Assembly: GCA_050633465.1 (NCBI GenBank)
Contig: JBOEGO010000015.1
Location: 1 to 64,000, forward strand
Source of the DNA: UBA3069 sp050633465
GTDB lineage: Bacteria; Pseudomonadota; Alphaproteobacteria; Rhodobacterales; Rhodobacteraceae
DNA length: 64,000 nt
Reading direction: 5' to 3'
Translations under genes and position numbers: made by a program
The notes under the pieces: generated by a model
Databases searched by the model: none
Told to the model about the DNA's origin: nothing
Seen by the model: the letters and a program-made list of their open reading frames with translations, nothing else
Shown: one piece after another, positions 1 through 7,250 of the stretch
Position numbering within the stretch: position 1 is the first letter of the stretch
Layout: each line of letters begins with the position of its first letter

Positions 1-1
1 G

Positions 2-61
2 AAACTAGGGGCACCTCAGAGATTGAGAAAGCATATTGCTGACATGGACAAAAATGTATGA
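2..61 (+). CDS. 3' end of an unidentified gene cut by the left edge
   Basis: An open frame enters from the left edge and ends at a TGA at 59-61, leaving 19 codons. The residues are charged and helix-prone (many Lys, Arg and Asp), which suits a real C terminus. It ends 36 nt before the TTG start of the next gene, on the same strand. Too little remains to identify a family, and a chance open frame of this length is quite possible. The segment is AT-rich like the gene that follows. Confidence 0.3.
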   Translation, partial: KLGAPQRLRKHIADMDKNV

Positions 62-97
62 GAACGAGAATATACTCGCAATTTTAGTCTGTAGGTA

Positions 98-706
98 TTG
101 AAACTGCTTAGTTGGGAATGGATGCTAAAGGACTTTCATAGGCTCAAATTGGAGATGCAGGCTTGCAGGCTATGTAAGGATCTTCCGTTTGGTCCAAACC
201 CCATTTTTCAGCTGGATGAGCGGGCAAAGATCTTGATCGTTGGCCAAGCTCCCGGACGCATTACTCATCTAAAAAATCGCCCCTTTGACGATCCCTCTGG
301 GGATCGTTTGCGAGAATGGCTTGGGATTGATAAGTCTGCTTTCTACGCGGATCCCCAGATCGGCATTTTTCCAATGGGACTTTGCTTCCCTGGTGCAGGT
401 TCTTCAGGCGACAAACCTCCACCAGAAATTTGCGCGACAACATGGCGGAAGAAAACAATGGCAGCTCTCAAGAGCGTCGAACTGACTTTGGTCTTGGGTG
501 CCTATGCCATCGCATGGCACTTGCCTCACCTGAATGGAAAGACCGTTGCAGAAGCCGTCAAACAGTCTTCTGAAGGCCAAGACCGGTTCTTTGTACTGCC
601 CCACCCAAGTCCGCGAAACAACAGATGGCTTAAGCAAAACCCTTGGTTCGAAGCTGATGTCATTCCAAGAATTCGGCAAAGCGTGAGACAGAATCTAAAA
701 GCGTGA
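98..706 (+). CDS. Uracil-DNA glycosylase family protein (complete, AT-rich copy)
   Basis: 202-aa protein of the uracil-DNA glycosylase superfamily, whose members excise uracil or damaged bases from DNA. Visible marks are an N-terminal CxxC pair (C23, C26), the nucleotide-site motif GQAPG at 49-53 followed by RPFDDPSGDRL, and the C-terminal motif HPSPRN at 169-174. The start is TTG at 98; an in-frame ATG lies at 122 but leaves little upstream of the CxxC pair. Base composition is clearly more AT-rich than the rest of the window. A remnant of a second, GC-rich member of the same family follows at 852-1193, so this copy probably arrived by transfer. A perfect 20-bp tandem duplication shortens its reading frame at the end. 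Exact glycosylase class is not resolvable by eye. Confidence 0.8.
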   Translation: MKLLSWEWMLKDFHRLKLEMQACRLCKDLPFGPNPIFQLDERAKILIVGQAPGRITHLKNRPFDDPSGDRLREWLGIDKSAFYADPQIGIFPMGLCFPGAGSSGDKPPPEICATTWRKKTMAALKSVELTLVLGAYAIAWHLPHLNGKTVAEAVKQSSEGQDRFFVLPHPSPRNNRWLKQNPWFEADVIPRIRQSVRQNLKA

Positions 707-717
707 GACAGAATCTA
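678..717 (+). repeat. Perfect 20-bp tandem duplication at the end of the UDG gene
   Basis: Two identical 20-bp units lie head to tail at 678-697 and 698-717. Because 20 is not a multiple of 3, the second unit shifts the frame and brings in the TGA at 704-706. Without the duplication the frame would run on through SESERK-type residues to a TAA near 736-738. The change affects only the last residues and should not remove catalytic motifs. Confidence 0.9.
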
Positions 718-851
718 AGTGAATCTGAGAGGAAATAACTCACTTTTCGCTAAGAAGTTACTCGAAAGAAACTGTCTATAGACGGTCTTATTTTGACTTC
801 ACGGAAAAACATTTGGATATCAATTGGATAGGCATGGAGTAGACAATTTAC

Positions 852-1193
852 ATGTTATATAAGCGGGTTTTTCCGGGCTATAATGCGCGGGGGGCGGATT
901 TGCCGCCGCCGCCTGTCTGTGCCGCGACATGGCGGGCACGGGTGTTGCAATCCCTGCCGAATGTGCAACTGACCCTGCTGGTCGGTGCCCATGCGCAAAA
1001 CTGGCATCTGGACGGGCGGGAGAGCGTGACGGCGCGGGTTGCTGCATGGCGCGACCATGCGCCCGAAGCTTTTGTGCTGCCGCATCCCTCCTGGCGCAAC
1101 ACCGCCTGGCTGCGCCGAAATCCGTGGTTCGAAACCGACCTGCTGCCGGTGCTGCGCGCCAGTGTGGCGCAGGCGCTTGGCGCGGACGACTAG
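852..1193 (+). pseudogene. 5'-truncated remnant of a resident uracil-DNA glycosylase family gene
   Basis: 113 codons that match the C-terminal half of the complete UDG-family protein at 98-706: the FPG/PPPP segment, the CAATWR helix, the VGAHAQNWHL strand and the LPHPSWRN motif with PWFETDLLP after it. The N-terminal half, including the CxxC pair and the GQAPG site, is missing, so it cannot be an active enzyme. An ATG and a weak GGAG at 837-840 mean a peptide could still be made. GC content jumps from AT-rich to about 65% around 860, exactly where similarity to the family starts. This marks a recombination junction: the foreign segment to the left has replaced the start of the resident gene. 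Confidence 0.78.
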
Positions 1194-1199
1194 AACCCC

Positions 1200-2357
1200 C
1201 TAGATATAGATTACCATGGGCGACACCCAGCGCGCTCCGGCGGGGCCGCTTTGCAGGCGCGTATGGGCGGGCGCGGGGATCGGCAGGGCCAGTTTCTGCA
1301 CCTGCCCGTCGCGGCGATAGGACAGCGTGGCGGGCCATGGCGGTGCTGCGACCTGCATCATTGGCAGTGCCTGCGCCGAGGTAAACACCAGCGCCGCCGC
1401 CCCCTCCACCCGCTGCGCCTGCGCCACCCCGAATGATGTGCCCGCAGGCCCGCCCGTCACGCTGGCCATATCATCATCCAACCCGACACATATATATTGC
1501 CAATGGGTTTTTCGCGCCGCAATACGGGCGAGATAGGTTTGCGGCTGGATCTGGCGGGCATCCAGCACCAGCCGCTCTGTGGCCGGCACGGCGGGGTTGG
1601 TCAGGCTCAGCTCGATCAGGCCAAACGGGGCAGAAGCATGGTTCAGATAGACAAATCCCGCGTCCGCAACCCCCGGCCGGTATAGGCCGCTGGCCAGATC
1701 GGGCCGCGCCGAAACCCTTGGCGCGCCGCCCTTGGCCACAGGGGGCGACACCGCGACCCGCACTGTTTCTGCACCGCTGGCCACACGTGTCAGGGGCAGT
1801 GATGTGACCGTGACCCCAGGGTCCAGCGACAGGGACAACACCGGACCCTGCGGGGGGTAGGGGGTGCCATCGGGCGGGATGAAATACAGGTCATGCCCCG
1901 TTCTGCGCCCCGTTGTCAGCCCCGTTTCGCGCCCCGATCTGCGCCCTGTTCCGCCCGCCATATTTTCCTCTGGGCTGTCCCGTGTTGCGGCATTGCCGAA
2001 ACACCGCACCCCGGTGGCATCGTCGCCAAATCCGCTGACCACGGCGAAATCGCGGTCGACCGCCTGCAATGTCAGGGTCAGCACGTCATCCTTGCCTGCC
2101 TGCAACAGCGGTGTGACCTGTCGGGCGGGGCTGTCGGGCGGGCCATGCACGCTATACCAAACCTCGCATATGCCCAAACCGTCGTGGCCCAAACCGCCGT
2201 GACCCTGACCCGCAGGGGCATGGCGCAACCGCAGCCCCAGCCGCGCCATCATCGCCGCACTGTCCGGCGTTGGCGCGCATTGCAACGGCGCGCGCCCGCT
2301 GCTGTAAAACCCGTGCGCCAGCGTGATCCGCGCCAGAAAATGCCACCCGATGTCCAT
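1200..2357 (-). CDS. Last gene of the injection-system operon, unrecognised 385-aa protein
   Basis: 385 aa, ATG at 2357 preceded by GGGGC, 14 nt after the stop of the DUF4255 gene. I do not recognise the family. The N-terminal third is rich in Gly and His (residues about 25-60); the middle has a low-complexity Gly/Thr/Arg stretch (GTGRRSGRETGL type); the rest is beta-rich and Pro/Ala/Val-rich, ending in VSPMVIYI. No signal peptide or membrane helix is visible. It sits at the distal end of the unit, beyond the cap-type gene, and ends 6 nt from the convergent UDG remnant. It could be an accessory structural or surface component. In-frame position and absence of stops argue that it is translated; function unknown. 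Confidence 0.7.
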   Translation of the reverse strand: MDIGWHFLARITLAHGFYSSGRAPLQCAPTPDSAAMMARLGLRLRHAPAGQGHGGLGHDGLGICEVWYSVHGPPDSPARQVTPLLQAGKDDVLTLTLQAVDRDFAVVSGFGDDATGVRCFGNAATRDSPEENMAGGTGRRSGRETGLTTGRRTGHDLYFIPPDGTPYPPQGPVLSLSLDPGVTVTSLPLTRVASGAETVRVAVSPPVAKGGAPRVSARPDLASGLYRPGVADAGFVYLNHASAPFGLIELSLTNPAVPATERLVLDARQIQPQTYLARIAARKTHWQYICVGLDDDMASVTGGPAGTSFGVAQAQRVEGAAALVFTSAQALPMMQVAAPPWPATLSYRRDGQVQKLALPIPAPAHTRLQSGPAGARWVSPMVIYI

Positions 2358-2371
2358 GCCGCCATTGCCCC

Positions 2372-2938
2372 TTATAACGTGACCGACGTGCCGGTGATCA
2401 GGGGCACCTCGCCCTGCACCAGCCCCTCTTGCACCGTGATCATACGCAATTTGTATAGGGCCGAGGGCAAATACCGCCCCCCCAGCACCGTCCACAGGTT
2501 GTGAACCTCTCGCAGGTTCAGATCGACCCATTCCGTGGTCAGTTTCTGCATTCCCCTGGGCAGGTCGGGGCTGGATTGCGGGTTGTATACCGTCTTGCTT
2601 TGGAAATGGCCGATGGCCGCAGACAGCATTTGCAATCCGTCCTCATAGTTGTCTTCGAAATGTGCGGAAATCAACACATCCAGATTGATCGCGATGGCAG
2701 GGGCCATGGTGGTGGCCGTGACCTCGCCGCGTTCCAGTTGCGGGCGCGTGGCCGATGCCGTGGCATCGCGTTCGATGTTGATCAGGGTCATCGCCAGCTG
2801 GTTGCGCAGCCCCGCAGGGGCGCCGCCACCACTGGCCACCACATTGGAAATGGCAACCCAATCGCCATCCGTCGGGAACCGCCGCAACAGCGATGCGTTC
2901 AACTGGTCCCTTGTGAATTTCATGGCTTGCCGGATCAT
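2372..2938 (-). CDS. DUF4255 family protein, Pvc16/Afp16-like tube-sheath cap
   Basis: 188 aa. The sequence has the look of DUF4255 proteins of contractile injection systems: an N-terminal helix, a central LRNQLAMTLINIERD segment, a strand pair PAIAINLDVLISAHF and the EDGLQMLSAAIGHFQSK segment typical of the family. In PVC and Afp particles the homologue caps the distal end of tube and sheath and ends polymerisation. The start ATG (2938) overlaps the TGA of the ATPase gene by four bases (ATGA), so the two are translationally coupled. It is the second-to-last gene of the operon, the position seen in other eCIS loci. Confidence 0.85.
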   Translation of the reverse strand: MIRQAMKFTRDQLNASLLRRFPTDGDWVAISNVVASGGGAPAGLRNQLAMTLINIERDATASATRPQLERGEVTATTMAPAIAINLDVLISAHFEDNYEDGLQMLSAAIGHFQSKTVYNPQSSPDLPRGMQKLTTEWVDLNLREVHNLWTVLGGRYLPSALYKLRMITVQEGLVQGEVPLITGTSVTL

Positions 2939-4299
2939 GTTGCGCGTTCCTTCAGACGGGATTGTTTGCGCATTTCCGCCATGATGGCATGGGTCAGACC
3001 GGCATCCGTCAACTGCCGCCGCCCGTCCGCCATGGCTGCCAGCACGGCCGTGCGCAGGCAATTGACAATGGTCGCGCCGGTCAGCGGATATTCATCTGCC
3101 AGCCGCTGCAAATCACTGTCCGGTGCCAGCCAGTCACTGCCGGCAAAGGCGCTCTGCCAGATCAGCAACCGCTCCGGCGGGCCGGGTTCGGGGAAATGCA
3201 CCACCGTTTGAAACCGCCGCGTGAACGCCGCATCAATATGGCCACGCAGGTTGCTGGCCAACAGGACCAGCCCGTTATGTGCCTCGATCCGTTGCAGAAT
3301 GAACGCGACCTCCTGATTGGCATGGCGGTCATTGGCGCTGCTCGGGTCGGTGCGCTTGCCAAATAACGCATCTGCCTCGTCGAAAAACAGGATCCAGCCG
3401 TGGCGGGCGGATTCGTCAAACACCCGCGCCAGATTTTTTTCGGTTTCGCCGATCCATTTCGATATGATCTGCGACAGGTCCACACGATAGACGGGCTGGT
3501 GCAGCCGCTGGCCCAACAGGGTCGCGGCCAGCGTTTTTCCGGTGCCGGGCGGGCCATGCAGCAAGGCGCGATACCCCGGCCCGAACAGGCGCGCAGGCCC
3601 GCCCGCAACGGCCAGTTCGGGGGCGAACCGCGCCCATGTCACGATCTGTTCCAATGCCAATTGCGTGGTGGCGGGCAGGATCAGATCGTTCCAGCCCAGC
3701 GCGGTTTCGATCCGCGTGGCGGCGATGCCACCGGCGGTGGGCCATGGCGCTGCGTGGCTGGCCAGCAACCGGCGCAACAGCCCCCCCCCCGGTTCCAGCG
3801 GGCAGGAAAACACATGCCCCGCAAGCGGCGCCTCCAGCTCGATCAGACCGGCGCGGCGCAGGCGCTCTTCCTTGGCCAGCAGGCGGACCACGGCCATGCG
3901 CTGGCCCAGATCACTGCGCCCTGCCGCGCTTTGATCCAGCAGGAAAACCGCGCTTTGCACCGTCGGGCGAAATCCGGCCTCGTCCTGCGCGGTGCCGCCA
4001 AATTCGGTGAACCTGCGCGCAGTGATCTGATTGCGGATCAAATAGGCATCCAATGCCTCGGGGCGCAGATGCGGGGCCAGCGCCAGCGCCAGTATCAGCC
4101 GTTCGTCGGGGGCCAGACCATGCTGCGTTATCAATGCGCCCAGCGCGCTATTGCCGTGGTCGGGCGGGCGGTCACGGCTGGCCCCCCCCGCGTCTGGATC
4201 ATCGGAAAAATGCTGCGCCATGCGCGCGTCCAGCACGGTTTCCAACCAGTCCAGTTCGCGGCCCAGCGCGGCCCAGTCACCGCTTTGCGTGCTGTTCAT
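2935..4299 (-). CDS. AAA+ ATPase of the contractile injection system (Pvc15/Afp15-like)
   Basis: 454 aa. An N-terminal helical region of about 240 residues precedes one AAA+ module: Walker A GPPGTGKT at 249-256, the substrate-loop region SKWIGETEKNL near 280, Walker B FFDEAD at 305-310, sensor 1 LLASN and an arginine-finger segment DAAFTRRF. A single AAA+ ATPase is a hallmark of eCIS loci and separates them from phage tails; it is thought to act in particle assembly and is not itself part of the needle. The start at 4299 was chosen because it makes an ATGA overlap with the upstream stop; an ATG at 4311 also exists. The stop overlaps the DUF4255 start in the same way. Confidence 0.92.
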   Translation of the reverse strand: MNSTQSGDWAALGRELDWLETVLDARMAQHFSDDPDAGGASRDRPPDHGNSALGALITQHGLAPDERLILALALAPHLRPEALDAYLIRNQITARRFTEFGGTAQDEAGFRPTVQSAVFLLDQSAAGRSDLGQRMAVVRLLAKEERLRRAGLIELEAPLAGHVFSCPLEPGGGLLRRLLASHAAPWPTAGGIAATRIETALGWNDLILPATTQLALEQIVTWARFAPELAVAGGPARLFGPGYRALLHGPPGTGKTLAATLLGQRLHQPVYRVDLSQIISKWIGETEKNLARVFDESARHGWILFFDEADALFGKRTDPSSANDRHANQEVAFILQRIEAHNGLVLLASNLRGHIDAAFTRRFQTVVHFPEPGPPERLLIWQSAFAGSDWLAPDSDLQRLADEYPLTGATIVNCLRTAVLAAMADGRRQLTDAGLTHAIMAEMRKQSRLKERAT

Positions 4300-7250
4300 C
4301 CGCGCCCCCAATCCACCGACAAGGGTCGCGCCATCCAGCCGAATGTGACCACGCCCAAGGGCCAGGGCACGCGGTCCAGCAACATATCAAAGGGGCGCGT
4401 TTCCAGCGTCAGCCTGTCGGGCCCGTCGCCGCCCGTAACCAGCCGCGCGCTGCGCATCAGAAAACTGTCGCGCAACCCGCGGGCGGTGGTGTTTTCCAAC
4501 CCCGGCCATGCCTGACAGACCGCCGACAACAGCCCCGCCGAAAGGCTGGCCTCGGCCTCGCGCAACGGGGCGGTGGGGCGGGTCGGATGCGACGGGGGCA
4601 GCCCGCACAACAGGTTCGCCAGCGCCAGATCCACGCGCAGCGGCAGGGCAGAGCCACTGGCCAGATGATGCAGCAAATGCGCCCCGCGTTCCTGTGCGGC
4701 AAGGGTTGCAAACCCGCCGTCATTGACCAGTTCCAGCGCCGCAAAATACCGCGCAACAAAGGGCCAGATCAGGGCAATCCCCCCGATGTCACTGTGGAAT
4801 TCCACAAGGTCGCAGGTGGCAAAGGTGTCGCTGCCCGCCTCCTGACCCTTGAGGGGGGCTGGGTCACGGCCTGTCGCAACACCCGATTGCAGGCGGGCGA
4901 TGGCATGTTGAAACCGCGCCTGCCGGTCGATCAAATCACGAATGTCGGCGCGGGGGAAAACACCGCGCATCCGGTGCAACCCATCGCCAAGTGGCAGGTT
5001 GCGCAGCGCGGCAAACCGCACCGCCACGCGGCGGATCAAACGGATGCCCGCAGCACCTACAGCAGCGGGTGCCGCCATGCCCGTTTCCCCGCCACCCGCA
5101 TCGCCACCCGTCTCCCCATCCGCATCCCGGTCAGCGCCAGCATCGGCCATGCCCCGCAACAGCGCCGCCGCGATCACGGGCCGCAACTGCGCCGCATCGC
5201 CTGACGTGTCCGCCATATGCCACATCGCAACGGCCATTTCGGCCAATGCTGCGGGTTGCTGCACTGCACGGGCCAGCAGGGGCCATTGCGCGGGGCGCAG
5301 CAGCCTGCCGATGCGTTGCCGCGCCAGCGGATCACAAACCGCTGCGCGCATAACCGCCAGTGTATGCGGCTCCCCTGCCGCTGCCCGTTGCAGCGCGGCA
5401 TGCAGCCCACCCGCATCCAACCCCTCAGCGCCATACCGCAGCGACAGCATCAACAGGCGGTTGGCGCGGGCAAGCTCGCTTTGCCGGTTTGCCTCCGGCC
5501 GCTTTGCGGCATTATTCTCCCTCTCCCTCTCCCTCTCCCTCTCCCTCTCCCTCTCCCTCTCCTGATCAGATACGCCCGCAGGGCGGGGCAGCAACGGCGC
5601 GGGCCAGTGTGCGCCCGCCGTCTGGCCCGCCGTCCGGCCTGCCGCCTGGCCCCCCGTGAATCCACCCTGCTGATCCTCACTCCCGACCAAAGCACCCGCC
5701 TGATCCGCTGCCCTTTGCTTGATCCTGTGCCAAACTGTAGCCGCTGCGATACCCGTTGGTTGTTGCAAGGCATGGGCCAATACCGCCAGCCACAATCCGC
5801 GCTTTGCCCCGTCGGTTTCCGCACCGGACAGCGCCTGTTCCAATCGGGGCATCAGATCACGCCACAGGCCGTGGCCCAGCAATGCGCGCAACAGGCGCGC
5901 CAATTGCTGCGGGGGGATGTGATCCAACAGAACAAGGGGTAGATCTGGCCTGTCCGCCATGGCGCGCAGGTCACGCAGCAACCCGCCCATATCGGTTGCC
6001 ATACGTGCAATCAGAGCCAGCGCCGGATCACCCCCCGCCATGGCCGGATCGGCAGGCGCAGATAAAACGGCGTTTTGCTGCCTGCCTGCCCCGTCACGAC
6101 AAACTGCCAACTGTGCCAACAGCCCGGTGACGGAGCTATGGCCCACCGGATTACGCGCCGTGTTGCCCACCGTGTTGCCAACCGTGTTGCCCACCCGATT
6201 GCGCGCCGGTTCCTGCGCTGTTTGGGCTGCGGATGTCGCCATTGATGCAGGTGCTGCCGCCCCGCCCGATACCGCGCAACCCTGCGCCGGACCGGTGCCC
6301 AGCGATTGCATGACCGCCGCTGCGATGGCATCGCCGGTCTGGGGAAATCCGTTCCTCGCCATAGCCGCCAGAACAGCCCCCCGCCACAGCGGATCAAAGC
6401 TGGCCCGCTCCAGCCCCGCCCGCAGGCGCAGCCCCTCCAATCGTGGCAGCCCCTCCGGTCGGGACATCCCATGGCGCGACACATCACAATGTTGCAGCAA
6501 TGCCCGCAATTGGGGCGATGTCAGCGCGGCCACCAGACCGGCCCGCCCCCTTGGGCTGCTCCATATCGCTGTCAACCATGACAGGGTGCTGGCCGCGGGC
6601 ATGGCCAGCCCCGCCTGCATCACCAGATCACCCAGGGGCGCGTTGGACAGGATATGGTGGCGCGCCCGTTCAGCGCGCAATACCAGCGCCAGATCAGCCG
6701 CCAACCCCGCCACCCCTAGCTGATCACGAGGGTCCGCAGGGGTCTGCGCGTCCGATTGCAGGGCGGGGGTTGGTCCGTTGCGGCCTCCTGTCGGGCCGGA
6801 GGCCGCCTGATTGCTCTGCCCGTCGGATGCGGCGGGTCCGTGCAGGGTGTTGCCAGTTTCGGCGGTGTTACCAGTATCGGCAAAGCCCGCAAGGCCAGAG
6901 CCAGCAGCCATATGCGCCGCGCCGTTGCCCGACCTGTGCTTCCCCTTGAAATCCGCCCCGATATACGGCCCGCCACCGCTTTCGATCTGCCTTGCATCAA
7001 ACCGACGTAACCGCAGCAGCTCTGCCGCCAGTTTTTGCGATATCTCGGCCTCCAGTCCAGTCAGGGATACCGGCCCAAGGTCGATCACCAAACGGTCATA
7101 TTGCCATGACTGCCCGTCGAAATGTTCCTGCAACAAGGGTGGCAATAATTCACTGGCATAGCGGCCAATCCGGTCCTGCACCGGCGCGGCCTGCTGTTCA
7201 GACGCCATTTCGAAATCAAAGGTGACGCGGCTCAGAACATGGCGGCTCAT
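4296..7250 (-). CDS. CIS tape-measure-type protein (Pvc14/Afp14-like)
   Basis: 984 aa. The first 65 residues match the N-terminal signature of contractile-injection-system tape-measure proteins: HVLSRVTFDFEMASE, then a helix ending ELLPPLLQEHF and the strand DRLVIDLGPV. The long remainder is helix- and Ala/Leu-rich with low-complexity inserts: a GNTV-type repeat around residue 360 (6160-6190) and an ER-dipeptide run near residue 570 encoded by a hexanucleotide repeat. In Afp/PVC the homologue sets particle length. An ATG at 7250 overlaps the upstream TGA (ATGA), and the stop overlaps the ATPase start. Indels in the repeats would stay in frame and change only length. Confidence 0.85.
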   Translation of the reverse strand: MSRHVLSRVTFDFEMASEQQAAPVQDRIGRYASELLPPLLQEHFDGQSWQYDRLVIDLGPVSLTGLEAEISQKLAAELLRLRRFDARQIESGGGPYIGADFKGKHRSGNGAAHMAAGSGLAGFADTGNTAETGNTLHGPAASDGQSNQAASGPTGGRNGPTPALQSDAQTPADPRDQLGVAGLAADLALVLRAERARHHILSNAPLGDLVMQAGLAMPAASTLSWLTAIWSSPRGRAGLVAALTSPQLRALLQHCDVSRHGMSRPEGLPRLEGLRLRAGLERASFDPLWRGAVLAAMARNGFPQTGDAIAAAVMQSLGTGPAQGCAVSGGAAAPASMATSAAQTAQEPARNRVGNTVGNTVGNTARNPVGHSSVTGLLAQLAVCRDGAGRQQNAVLSAPADPAMAGGDPALALIARMATDMGGLLRDLRAMADRPDLPLVLLDHIPPQQLARLLRALLGHGLWRDLMPRLEQALSGAETDGAKRGLWLAVLAHALQQPTGIAAATVWHRIKQRAADQAGALVGSEDQQGGFTGGQAAGRTAGQTAGAHWPAPLLPRPAGVSDQERERERERERERERENNAAKRPEANRQSELARANRLLMLSLRYGAEGLDAGGLHAALQRAAAGEPHTLAVMRAAVCDPLARQRIGRLLRPAQWPLLARAVQQPAALAEMAVAMWHMADTSGDAAQLRPVIAAALLRGMADAGADRDADGETGGDAGGGETGMAAPAAVGAAGIRLIRRVAVRFAALRNLPLGDGLHRMRGVFPRADIRDLIDRQARFQHAIARLQSGVATGRDPAPLKGQEAGSDTFATCDLVEFHSDIGGIALIWPFVARYFAALELVNDGGFATLAAQERGAHLLHHLASGSALPLRVDLALANLLCGLPPSHPTRPTAPLREAEASLSAGLLSAVCQAWPGLENTTARGLRDSFLMRSARLVTGGDGPDRLTLETRPFDMLLDRVPWPLGVVTFGWMARPLSVDWGRG
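5516..5562 (-). repeat. Hexanucleotide microsatellite encoding an ER-dipeptide run
   Basis: About 7.8 copies of a 6-bp unit (CTCTCC on the + strand, GGAGAG on the coding strand) inside the tape-measure-type gene. Translated it gives alternating Glu-Arg for about 15 residues. The unit length is a multiple of 3, so slippage would add or remove two residues at a time without breaking the frame. Confidence 0.95.

Noticed and set aside
773..782. Palindrome GTCTATAGAC in the AT-rich leader of the UDG remnant
   Set aside because: Isolated 10-bp palindrome with no T-tract or second copy; chance is likely.
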